DNA of 36,926 nucleotides from a virus: positions 1-36,926 of the IMG/VR virus record IMGVR_UViG_3300037247_000922. One strand, 5' to 3'. The notes beneath the pieces were generated by a model. The model did not search any database. It was not told the DNA's origin and saw only the letters and a list, made by a program, of their open reading frames with translations. Shown in pieces: positions 16,491 to 23,811 of this stretch. The position numbers were made by a program, and so were the translations under genes. Position 1 is the first letter of the stretch. Every line of letters begins with the position of its first letter.

Positions 16491-17711
16491 ATGTCGAGAG
16501 GTCAGAGATTGGTAAACAGTGAAGTTGATAAACGGATAGTCATTAGACCGAACAAGACTATCAAGAAAACAGATGAAGGCGTTAACGGCCTTATGTTTTT
16601 TGGCGAAAACAACGATTACCCCCAGTTAATGGAGAAACTCATTAACGGCTCGGTTACCGCTAAAACTTCGGCCAATGTTTATGCTAAATTTTTGGCTGGG
16701 GCCGGCTTCGAGAATGAAAAAATAAATAAAATAGAAGTTGGTACAGACGCAAGGGGCAAAAAAATAACAGTGCAGAGCCTTTTACGGGATTTTACAAAGT
16801 CCTTGTCCCGCAACCAAGGCTCTTACATACATTGCAATTTTAATTTAGATATTAAAATCGTAAACGTGCATTTAAAACCCTTCAAAAATTGCCGTTTTGC
16901 GATACCCGACGACACCGGGTATAATGCAAAAGTAGTAATGCACGACAACTGGGAGAAAGACAAAGATAAAAAATATAAGTCCAAAGACGTTAAAAATTTC
17001 AATGTTTTCAATGTCAACGAAAAGGCTTTTATTGCAGAAATAGATGAAGCCAAAGGCATAGACAATTATAAAGGTCAAATATTCTTTTTATTCACTGACA
17101 ACGAATATTTTTACCCCCTCAGCAACTACGACGAGGTTTATCTGGACTGTGACACCGAATCACAAATGGCTTTGTTTAAAAACAGGCAGTGCCGAAATGG
17201 TTTTTTCAAAAAAACCATCTTAAGGATACAAGAATCTTTGACCAAAGAACGCAAAGCGGGTCTCGCAGAGAGTGCCAGAGCCTCTTTAGGAGTTGATGGG
17301 GACGGGCTTTGGATAATTGAGGACGAAGTAGGAGAGGACGGGGGGTTTTCAGACAGCACAGGTTTTAAATTCGAACAATTAGACAGTGATTTGGAAGACG
17401 ACCGTTTCAAGGAGTGGCCCAAAGAACTTGCAAACAATATTCGCAAAGCTGCAAAAGGCGTGCCTGCTATACTTATAGATTACGAAGATAATAAACTGAG
17501 CGGAACTTCTGGGGAGGCCATAATACAGGCTACCAACTTTTACAACGCTATTACGCTGGACGACCGGGTCGAAGTAGAAGAAGCTTTCGAAGAAATATTC
17601 AAAAACTTCGATAATGAAGTTTTAGCTTCAAATACTAACTGGAAGATAAAACCTTTAAACTTAATAGAACAACAAAAGGATGGCACTACTGACAATAACT
17701 CAACAAAATAG
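16491..17711 (+). CDS. portal protein
   Basis: A 406-residue protein with a portal-like pattern: an N-terminal FGENNDYPQLMEKLINGSVTAKTSANVYAKFLAGAG, a central beta region, and the C-terminal ...SGTSGEAIIQATNFYNAI...EEAFEEIFKNF. The portal forms the dodecameric DNA gateway at one capsid vertex. Unusually, it is encoded after the capsid and tail-tube genes rather than beside the terminase. A 21-residue stretch (334-354) is duplicated as a relic at 1348-1455. The C-terminus overlaps the connector gene by 32 bases. Confidence 0.8.
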   Translation: MSRGQRLVNSEVDKRIVIRPNKTIKKTDEGVNGLMFFGENNDYPQLMEKLINGSVTAKTSANVYAKFLAGAGFENEKINKIEVGTDARGKKITVQSLLRDFTKSLSRNQGSYIHCNFNLDIKIVNVHLKPFKNCRFAIPDDTGYNAKVVMHDNWEKDKDKKYKSKDVKNFNVFNVNEKAFIAEIDEAKGIDNYKGQIFFLFTDNEYFYPLSNYDEVYLDCDTESQMALFKNRQCRNGFFKKTILRIQESLTKERKAGLAESARASLGVDGDGLWIIEDEVGEDGGFSDSTGFKFEQLDSDLEDDRFKEWPKELANNIRKAAKGVPAILIDYEDNKLSGTSGEAIIQATNFYNAITLDDRVEVEEAFEEIFKNFDNEVLASNTNWKIKPLNLIEQQKDGTTDNNSTK

Positions 17712-18225
17712 CATAAAACCCATTAGCCCGAATTGGGCGAATAAAGTTTTAATTACTGGTGGGGTGTCTAACTTTGTCCAGCTTCAAAAAGAGGTTGAAA
17801 ACAAAGAATTTAAAAAATTGCTAGGCCCGGCTTTTTTGCTTGATATACAAACCAACCCCGCCACCCCCGCAAACGTAATCCTTTTAGAAGGTACAACTTT
17901 TGAAGACTGCGACGACAACGATATCGAATTCGAGGGTATTGAATTCCAACTAGCTTACATGAATTATTCCAAGTATGTCAGGATTTCACCAATTGCCCAC
18001 ACTTTCACGGGCTTACAAAGGCAAAACAGACCAGAGACCGCACCAATAAGCGAAGGGGGCATAAAAGGCGAACAGCACGACGCAAGGGGTATCGCTTTGC
18101 AGGATTTCGAAATAATGAAATTGTATCTAAACGACAATACCGACATTTACCCGCTTTGGAAAAACGGCCGGACCAAAAAAATATACACGCCTAAATTAAT
18201 GACAATAAGAAAAACATTTAACTAA
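17680..18225 (+). CDS. head-tail connector protein
   Basis: A 181-residue protein (MALLTITQQNSIKPISPNWANKVLITGGVSNFVQLQKEVENKEFKKLLGPAFLLDIQTN...) resembling the small DUF6712-like connector found after the portal in Bacteroidota phages. It would bind the portal and seal the head. The late helix ARGIALQDFEIMKLYLNDN is typical of such adaptors. It overlaps the portal end by 32 bases and the fibre gene start (TAATGG). Confidence 0.65.
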   Translation: MALLTITQQNSIKPISPNWANKVLITGGVSNFVQLQKEVENKEFKKLLGPAFLLDIQTNPATPANVILLEGTTFEDCDDNDIEFEGIEFQLAYMNYSKYVRISPIAHTFTGLQRQNRPETAPISEGGIKGEQHDARGIALQDFEIMKLYLNDNTDIYPLWKNGRTKKIYTPKLMTIRKTFN

Positions 18226-20723
18226 TGGGTAAAGAACTATTTAATCAACCCTTGATAGTATCCCCGGACTTACCGGCAGATGATTTACAGATTACATTCG
18301 GTAAACCTGGGGTAGCTGGTGGTTTTAACGTTGCCTGGGCATACTTCAAACAACTGATACAAGGGGCTTTGAATTTTATCGCTTTTATACCTCAAAACCC
18401 AGCACCTACCGAGGCAGAGGGTGTTATGTTTTATGATGACACAACCAAGGCATTTTCGGGATGGACACACATAACAGGTGTGCCTCCGTATAGGTTCGGC
18501 AGGACGCTGCGATCCAGAGTTATAAACAATACCATATCAATAATACCAAAAGGGGACATTTGTAAGATAGTAGACCTTGATGGCATACTCCCCGTTGTTG
18601 AACCCGCACAAGCCAATACTTTAAAAGACGTTCAAACCAGCATAGGAATGGCAATGAAAGACATTCCGGCTAGTGGGGGAGATGGTCTGTTAGCTGTGTT
18701 TGATTCTCTTGTGGGCGTGGACACTTCTGGAATGACCATAAACGATTTGATTTATGAAAGTCCCGATAATGCCGGAAAGTTTGTAAATGTGCGACCCAGT
18801 GCCCCTGATTATGCTCTACCTGTCGGCTTTGTGGCCGTGGTGGACGCTGTAAACGGGGTAGTGGGGGTAAGGTTTGGCGGTTTTGATGGTTCGGACACCT
18901 CCGTTAATTTGGAAGGGACGTTAAATGGTATGGTAACACAGACCCCGGACGTTGCTTTTTCAGTAAATGGGGGCATTATACATGCAGACGTAACAAACGA
19001 GGCTTTTCCGACTAAGAACTTACCTTTTATATTAAATTTTAATAGGCATTTTTTAAACACCACCACAAATACAGGCCCAGGGGGCTCGGCAAGAGTCATT
19101 ATACCCCCGGGAAACGCCCCTTCTGTTGGAGATGGTGGCCAAAAATCATGGATTTACGTATTTTTGAACGGGGGCAATCCTGATATTGCCGTAAGCACCT
19201 CAAAGCCTTCCGTTCCGCATGCAATTGTAGGTACAGTAACCGCTTTCGATGCTGCTACAACTTTAGCCCGGGGAAATGTCCATGGTTATAGAAGAGAAAA
19301 CAACGCCTCCGACAGTAAAGCGGAAGGCACAGTCGGCACTTATGGTTTTACCCGGGTCGTGGCTGATGATGCAAGGAGCAGGGGTAGTGCTTGGGACGAA
19401 GGACAAGACCCTACTCCCGATATTGACGATTTAACAATACAACTCGCTTTATCGGCCGGGGTTGGTAAGCAATTACATTATTCCAGTCTGCCCTCTTTTG
19501 ATGGCTCATTGTATCAAATTTATAATGATGAAACAAACGCAACAACTTATGGGGAGCTTATAAATTTAATAGACATTGAACTCGATGCTAACGGAAATAC
19601 TTTGCTCGGGAACGGGTTTTATTATACATTCAGATTTTATTACAAGCTAAATAGTAATGGCATAGGCAATGATGTTGTAGTTACAAGGCCAAAGGGGCAT
19701 TACTCTTCAGGAGAGTTGGCCGAATCTGATGCCTTAAAACTTACGACCTTACTATCGGATACCAACATAGAGGATATAGTTTACCCTATTTATGATATAG
19801 TCATAGGCAGAACAGGAGGAGGGGGTACCACTGTTACAATGTTTAGTATTACCAGTTTAAGAAGCAAAACCCCGGGAGCTGGTGGTGGAGCTGGTGGTGC
19901 GCCCTTGACAACTGATGATAAAGTGAGAGCTTCGGCTGCCGATACAACGAATGATTATTTAACTGCTAAAATATCAGTTACCGGGGCATTAAAAACAATC
20001 ATTAATCCGAGCGGAAATGAAGTTGTGGACTTTAAAGTCAATACACTTTATGGCCCGGGAGGATCTACCGCTATCGCTTTCACGGATACTAAAGGTCTTT
20101 CCATCAAGCCTGTAGACGGGACACAAACGTATAAATTTACGGATTTATTAGCAGGGCCTTCTTTGGCTTTACAAGGGCAGGGCGCTGGAGCAGGGATGAG
20201 TCTAGCTTTATTTTCTAATGATGGTGACGGTTCGGACAATGTTAATATACAAATAGTAGGCAAAGGGTTGCCTGGCAGTTTTTCCGTGAGACACAGGCTT
20301 ATTTTCGGATGGGATAATGCTTTAGGAGCGTATGCATTCCAAAGTGAGGAGGCGGGAGATACTCTTATGCCAATACATATTTTCACGGAAGGGAATGCTG
20401 ATCAGTTAGTGATACATACGGATGGGCACGTTTCATATAATACAAATATAGTTTCTTTATCAGCGAATACAACCCTTAATGCCACACATAAAAATAAAAT
20501 AGTAGAATGTAATGGTACATTTACGGTCACTTTACCTAATTCTATGCCAATAGGTTACAAAGTCGATTTGATTAACGTAGGTGCGGGTATTATAACAATT
20601 GCCGCTTCTGGTACATTGCAATCAAAAGGCGGAAATACAAAATTATCAAGCCAATATGGGGGAGCTTCTGCTTATCACAGAGGTTCAAATGTCTGGATAT
20701 TAGTCGGGGATTTATCAGCATAA
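18225..20723 (+). CDS. tail fibre / receptor-binding protein
   Basis: An 832-residue, Gly/Asn/Thr-rich beta protein. The N-terminus (KELFNQPLIVSPDLPADDLQITFG) probably attaches to the tail. The middle has a carbohydrate-binding-like region (SARVIIPPGNAPSVGDGGQKSWIYVFL). The C-terminus (about 745-832, SLSANTTLNATHKNKIVECNGTFTVTLPN...GSNVWILVGD) is a common fibre tip domain of Bacteroidota phages and is the likely host-recognition part. A Gly-rich linker (GAGGGAGGAP) is near 555. It is the longest gene in the window. Confidence 0.7.
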   Translation: MGKELFNQPLIVSPDLPADDLQITFGKPGVAGGFNVAWAYFKQLIQGALNFIAFIPQNPAPTEAEGVMFYDDTTKAFSGWTHITGVPPYRFGRTLRSRVINNTISIIPKGDICKIVDLDGILPVVEPAQANTLKDVQTSIGMAMKDIPASGGDGLLAVFDSLVGVDTSGMTINDLIYESPDNAGKFVNVRPSAPDYALPVGFVAVVDAVNGVVGVRFGGFDGSDTSVNLEGTLNGMVTQTPDVAFSVNGGIIHADVTNEAFPTKNLPFILNFNRHFLNTTTNTGPGGSARVIIPPGNAPSVGDGGQKSWIYVFLNGGNPDIAVSTSKPSVPHAIVGTVTAFDAATTLARGNVHGYRRENNASDSKAEGTVGTYGFTRVVADDARSRGSAWDEGQDPTPDIDDLTIQLALSAGVGKQLHYSSLPSFDGSLYQIYNDETNATTYGELINLIDIELDANGNTLLGNGFYYTFRFYYKLNSNGIGNDVVVTRPKGHYSSGELAESDALKLTTLLSDTNIEDIVYPIYDIVIGRTGGGGTTVTMFSITSLRSKTPGAGGGAGGAPLTTDDKVRASAADTTNDYLTAKISVTGALKTIINPSGNEVVDFKVNTLYGPGGSTAIAFTDTKGLSIKPVDGTQTYKFTDLLAGPSLALQGQGAGAGMSLALFSNDGDGSDNVNIQIVGKGLPGSFSVRHRLIFGWDNALGAYAFQSEEAGDTLMPIHIFTEGNADQLVIHTDGHVSYNTNIVSLSANTTLNATHKNKIVECNGTFTVTLPNSMPIGYKVDLINVGAGIITIAASGTLQSKGGNTKLSSQYGGASAYHRGSNVWILVGDLSA

Positions 20724-20727
20724 AGTT

Positions 20728-21318
20728 ATGAGTTTGTATTTTGGAATTATACAACAGGGAGACGGATTAATCACAAATAAATTTACAAGTGATTTTTCAG
20801 ATAGCAAAAGACACATAGATAATGCAAATGTTAGCTGGGTGAATGCACGGGGAGCGGCCACCGGAACAGTTAATGCAGCTTCCGCTTTCGCAGCCGAATT
20901 GACAGGGGGATTTTATATAATAGTAAGGGCTTTTTTCAGATTTGACTTTTCAGGTGACCCTGTTGGTACAATTACAGCGGCAAAATTAATACTTCCCGTG
21001 AATCAGAGTTCGGGAGACATTATAGCCACCGGGTATGTCAAGAATACAGGGGCGTCTAACCCTTTACTGAGTTCTGACTATCCGGGTTCTGGAATAATGT
21101 CTACCGAGGGCACAATTGTAGGGACAGGGTTAGCAAAACGTTTAGAAATACCATTAACAGCCGGAGGTATTTCAGTAATTCAGACAGCCCTAAACGGGGG
21201 ACTTGATATAATTTTAATGGTCAGGCATAAAAAAGACGAGGAGGATACCGCCCCTATAGGTTCGGAGGCTTCAAGCGATTTTGAATATTTAGATTGCTTT
21301 TTAGATTTAACTTATTAA
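20728..21318 (+). CDS. putative carbohydrate-binding tail protein
   Basis: A 196-residue beta-sandwich-like protein (e.g. RAFFRFDFSGDPVGTITAAKLILPV...) that recalls DNRLRE/CBM-type domains, where a strand core is followed by 'AKL.L.V' strands. It starts five bases after the fibre gene and probably accompanies it on the virion. No catalytic residues are seen. Confidence 0.5.
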   Translation: MSLYFGIIQQGDGLITNKFTSDFSDSKRHIDNANVSWVNARGAATGTVNAASAFAAELTGGFYIIVRAFFRFDFSGDPVGTITAAKLILPVNQSSGDIIATGYVKNTGASNPLLSSDYPGSGIMSTEGTIVGTGLAKRLEIPLTAGGISVIQTALNGGLDIILMVRHKKDEEDTAPIGSEASSDFEYLDCFLDLTY

Positions 21319-21329
21319 AATAAAAAAAC

Positions 21330-21560
21330 ATGGCAGAATTCACAGTTACAATACCAGACGCTCAACTTCCTCGCATAATTGCGACTTACAAACACCGGAT
21401 ACAGGAAGGAGAGGCGGCTGATCCAGAAAACCCGACAGGCTTAGAAATAAAAGCGCTATTGGAACGGATTTCATTAGAAAATATTATTGTTGATGTTAAA
21501 AAGCACGAGGCGCAAGCTAATGCGGATTCTTTTATCTTTGAAGATTTAGCGAGTGAATAA
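21330..21560 (+). CDS. small acidic structural/chaperone-like protein
   Basis: A 76-residue protein (MAEFTVTIPDAQLPRIIATYKHRIQEGEAADPENPTGLEIKALLERISLENIIVDVKKHEAQ...). The first 20 residues resemble small phage proteins with TVTIPDA...R. The rest is helical. It lies between the tail and lysis-like genes and ends one base before the next gene. The function is unknown. Confidence 0.55.
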   Translation: MAEFTVTIPDAQLPRIIATYKHRIQEGEAADPENPTGLEIKALLERISLENIIVDVKKHEAQANADSFIFEDLASE

Positions 21561-21932
21561 ATGGAGGATAAAAAGAAAATAGACGAACTGGAACACAAGT
21601 TGCTAAAAAAAGACATTGATAGTATTTCTTTTGAGATGCATGCAGGTTTTGGGGCAATAAGTAAAGCTCTGGAAAAAGGCTTTGAATTGATCAGGGCTGA
21701 GAATGCAGCTCAAAATAAAGCATCCATTGCTCAAAGGGAGGAGATAATAAAAAAGCAAGATTTAACGAATGGGAGGGTAACTGCTTTGGAAAAAGTTACA
21801 TCTAGTTTAAAATATTTACAAGATCATAAAAAAGTCGCACTGTTGATATTTTGGGGCGCTTATAACGCTTATGATTGGGCTTCTATTAGAAACGGAATAG
21901 AAATATATAAATGGATATCATCCTTGATATAA
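21561..21932 (+). CDS. holin-like coiled coil plus transmembrane protein
   Basis: A 123-residue protein. Residues 1-90 form charged coiled-coil helices (KKKIDELEHKLLKKDIDSISFE...), followed by one hydrophobic C-terminal stretch (about 94-110, VALLIFWGAYNAYDWAS). This build resembles XhlA/hemolysin-type phage lysis accessory proteins, though a holin proper is not proven. It overlaps the next small membrane protein by 22 bases, as paired lysis genes often do. Confidence 0.5.
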   Translation: MEDKKKIDELEHKLLKKDIDSISFEMHAGFGAISKALEKGFELIRAENAAQNKASIAQREEIIKKQDLTNGRVTALEKVTSSLKYLQDHKKVALLIFWGAYNAYDWASIRNGIEIYKWISSLI

Positions 21933-22066
21933 TAAAGGGGGCTGTCGTGCCTTTAATATTCATAATATCCGGTTTCTTTTTATTATGGGCGGCGGGCAAA
22001 GTTGAAAAGTTTTCATTGATGCGAAGGCGGAAAAAATGGAAACGTAAAAAAATAAACATGGAATAG
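21911..22066 (+). CDS. small transmembrane protein with basic tail, holin candidate
   Basis: A 51-residue protein (MDIILDIIKGAVVPLIFIISGFFLLWAAGKVEKFSLMRRRKKWKRKKINME). One transmembrane segment (about 11-29) is followed by a very basic tail. The length, single membrane segment and positive C-terminus are typical of small phage holins. It is the last rightward gene and overlaps the coiled-coil gene by 22 bases. No endolysin is adjacent. Confidence 0.6.
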   Translation: MDIILDIIKGAVVPLIFIISGFFLLWAAGKVEKFSLMRRRKKWKRKKINME

Positions 22067-22097
22067 CCTGATAAAAAATATATTTTATCAGGCTATT
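22062..22097. terminator. 15-bp inverted repeat between converging arms
   Basis: AATAGCCTGATAAAA (22062-22076) is complementary to TTTTATCAGGCTATT (22083-22097) with a 6-base loop. The left arm covers the stop codon of the rightward gene; the leftward gene ends four bases after the right arm. It can end transcription from either side, with A/T tracts on both flanks. Confidence 0.75.
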
Positions 22098-22100
22098 GCC

Positions 22101-22241
22101 TTAAAGTTTGAGTTTACAAACCCAAACACCCCGCCAATTCAGGGTCGGGTGTTTAACCACCTCCCAGCCCTTCTTCGTATACTCCCACATTTGCAGGGTT
22201 ACGGCTCTTACGGAATTGTTTTTCAGTTTAAGGGTTTTCAT
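22101..22241 (-). CDS. small Trp-rich protein, end of leftward cluster
   Basis: A 46-residue frame (MKTLKLKNNSVRAVTLQMWE...). Its start overlaps the upstream gene by 14 bases, and its stop lies four bases from the terminator palindrome. The basic, aromatic composition and tight packing suggest a real gene. No family is recognised. Confidence 0.6.
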   Translation of the reverse strand: MKTLKLKNNSVRAVTLQMWEYTKKGWEVVKHPTLNWRGVWVCKLKL

Positions 22242-22449
22242 ACCTTCCGGTTTTTTGGATTATTTTTCCTTTGCTTCGGGTTTCAAAAAAACCTACCCCG
22301 TTTGGGTCTTTATCTTCGTAATAAGCCAAAGGCTTTTCGACCCTGTTACTTATTTTAACGATTTGGGTATCAATATCCAATACCCCACACCTGCGCTCCC
22401 CGGTTTTGTCTGGGTGCTCATTAATTACATTCACTTTCGTTTTTGCCAT
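22228..22449 (-). CDS. small hypothetical protein
   Basis: A 73-residue basic protein (MAKTKVNVINEHPDKTGERRCGVLDIDTQIVKISNRVEKP...) with a single Cys. No signal or membrane segment. It belongs to the compact leftward cluster that starts at the promoter at 23797. Its function is unknown. Confidence 0.6.
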   Translation of the reverse strand: MAKTKVNVINEHPDKTGERRCGVLDIDTQIVKISNRVEKPLAYYEDKDPNGVGFFETRSKGKIIQKTGRYENP

Positions 22450-22451
22450 AG

Positions 22452-22703
22452 CTAATAAATATAGTTAAAAAATTCGTTTATTTCATCTTCGAATAAATCC
22501 AGGTATGCCCAACCGTTTTTTTCTTTTGGGTGTGTCCATTTAGGCTCGGTATTTATGACTGAACTATTAGACCACACACGGAACAGCATTACCTCCTTGT
22601 CAATTAATTCGGCGATAACCAATTTGTATTTTCCGGTGCTTAATATGATATTAACCCAATAAAACCCGCTTTTACTCGTTTTGATCCCTTTAGATTTTCC
22701 CAT
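22452..22703 (-). CDS. small hypothetical protein
   Basis: An 83-residue protein (MGKSKGIKTSKSGFYWVNIILSTGKYKLVIAELIDKEVMLFRVWSNSS...). The acidic C-terminus ends AYLDLFEDEINEFFNYIY. The frame is open from an ATG at 22712; 22703 is chosen because it lies clear of the upstream stop. It looks like a small beta domain of the 'protein-specific tag' type, with no known function. Confidence 0.55.
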   Translation of the reverse strand: MGKSKGIKTSKSGFYWVNIILSTGKYKLVIAELIDKEVMLFRVWSNSSVINTEPKWTHPKEKNGWAYLDLFEDEINEFFNYIY

Positions 22704-22714
22704 AATTTCCAAGT

Positions 22715-22954
22715 TTAATATTTAGTTATTTTATATTCAAAAGATATTCCAGGTAGTACAACATAATACCCTTCGTTTAAGCCCTTTTTAGTGTTTTCGG
22801 TATTGGTTACCTCCCAGTCCGGGAAAGTACTCTTAACCCTAATGTTTTCTTTGGTTATCTGGATATTAAAAGCCTTTGCCCTGCTTATCGTGGGTCGGCC
22901 CATTTTAGAAGAGGACAAAACCCAAAGCATTAATATTATATAAATTAATTTCAT
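22715..22954 (-). CDS. small exported or membrane-anchored protein
   Basis: A 79-residue protein whose first 16 residues (MKLIYIILMLWVLSSS) form a signal peptide or anchor. The remaining 60 residues form beta strands ending ISFEYKITKY. It overlaps the next gene upstream by four bases (ATGA at 22951). The envelope location, with neighbours that are also membrane proteins, suggests a host-interaction role. Confidence 0.6.
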   Translation of the reverse strand: MKLIYIILMLWVLSSSKMGRPTISRAKAFNIQITKENIRVKSTFPDWEVTNTENTKKGLNEGYYVVLPGISFEYKITKY

Positions 22955-23124
22955 GATTCGAAAAATTTTTTAATTTCTATGTAAAACAAGGAATAAGCCC
23001 CTTGTATAAAAATGCCCGCAAACAGGCCGAAGTTGTAAGCCCAGACCTTGGGTACCGAGTAGCTCAGTCTTTGCAACAATACCAGTACTATTAATAAAAA
23101 GATAAAATTAATTGTTTTTGGCAT
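22951..23124 (-). CDS. small two-helix membrane protein
   Basis: A 57-residue protein (MPKTINFIFLLIVLVLLQ...) with two hydrophobic segments, about residues 7-20 and 29-47. The start at 23124 gives the shorter overlap with the upstream gene (17 bases); 23133 is also open. It overlaps the downstream gene by four bases. The function is unknown. Confidence 0.6.
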   Translation of the reverse strand: MPKTINFIFLLIVLVLLQRLSYSVPKVWAYNFGLFAGIFIQGAYSLFYIEIKKFFES

Positions 23125-23461
23125 CTTTTTCAATTTTATGGATTATTACCCGGCCCGAGAAAAACCAAGCCGCTAGGGCAAATATAATCAACATTATGTT
23201 ATAAGGAACACTATTTTCGTAATAGTCCCAGAAACAAATCATAAGGATGTGTCCTAAAAACATTAATCCTGCGGTCCAGGCGTCGGCTTTCATGTTTTGT
23301 TTAGCTTTAAGCGTCCCAGGTTTGTCCGGGTCTAAGATTAATATGTCTCCTTTTTTAAACTTCGAAGTGTTGACGCCTTTGATCGTTCCTATTTTATCTA
23401 CATGGACAGCTTGGCCCTTTTTTAGCTTAATCCCTGAATTGTTGAATATTTTTCTCCTCAT
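23108..23461 (-). CDS. membrane protein with N-terminal beta domain
   Basis: A 117-residue protein. Residues 1-60 look like a small beta barrel (GIKLKKGQAVHVDKIGTIKGVNTSKFKKGDILIL). Two transmembrane segments follow at about 64-79 and 87-104. It is the second gene of the cluster behind the shared operator and is preceded by a three-base gap. It could be a superinfection-exclusion or host-membrane factor, but that is inference. Confidence 0.6.
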   Translation of the reverse strand: MRRKIFNNSGIKLKKGQAVHVDKIGTIKGVNTSKFKKGDILILDPDKPGTLKAKQNMKADAWTAGLMFLGHILMICFWDYYENSVPYNIMLIIFALAAWFFSGRVIIHKIEKDAKNN

Positions 23462-23464
23462 AAT

Positions 23465-23740
23465 TTACTTTTTTGAATATCTAGGTAAAAAGCAATTGCT
23501 TAACTTACCCGTATCTCTGTTAATATTCACATGTATTCCACATATATCATGGTTAAAATCAATATCTTCTGAAAGTAATAAACGTTCAAAATCTAAAGGA
23601 TTCCCATTCAAATGACAGGCTGTAAGATCCATTTGTATATCTAAAAAAGTGTATACATCACCTAATTTAATAGCCCTTCGTGCAATTTTAACCACTAATT
23701 GCATCTGTTCTAAGGATTCAAGTTTCCATTCTAAAATCAT
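23465..23740 (-). CDS. DUF6874-like protein, first gene of small-gene cluster
   Basis: A 91-residue protein. The pattern QLVVKIARRAIKLG...DIQMDLTACHLNGNPLDFERLLLSEDIDFNHDICGIHVNINRDTGKL is typical of a conserved Bacteroidota phage/mobile-element family (DUF6874). CH..GNPLD and NHD.CGI are the conserved features, though no reaction is known. It is transcribed from the promoter at 23766-23797. Confidence 0.65.
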   Translation of the reverse strand: MILEWKLESLEQMQLVVKIARRAIKLGDVYTFLDIQMDLTACHLNGNPLDFERLLLSEDIDFNHDICGIHVNINRDTGKLSNCFLPRYSKK

Positions 23741-23765
23741 CTTTTTTTTGTTTTTAAATTCTCTG

Positions 23766-23797
23766 TAAAGATAAACCTATTTATTATAAATACCAAG
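23766..23797 (-). promoter_or_regulatory. leftward promoter of the small-gene cluster
   Basis: On the minus strand CTTG (complement of 23794-23797), a 20-bp spacer, then TATCTTTA (complement of 23766-23773). Each box has one mismatch to TTTG/TAnnTTTG. Its layout and surroundings copy the promoter at 35058-35089. Confidence 0.6.
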
Positions 23798-23809
23798 TAT
23801 TTATAATAA
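23766..23809. promoter_or_regulatory. operator region repeated at 35058-35101
   Basis: Two symmetric elements: a GATAAAC-N2-ATTTATT half-palindrome (23770-23785), and a 13-bp perfect inverted repeat TTATTATAAATAC (23781-23793) / GTATTTATAATAA (23797-23809) with spacer CAA. The whole 44 bp matches 35058-35101 at 36 positions. It overlaps the -33 box of the leftward promoter, as expected of a repressor site. Confidence 0.75.
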
Positions 23810-23811
23810 TT

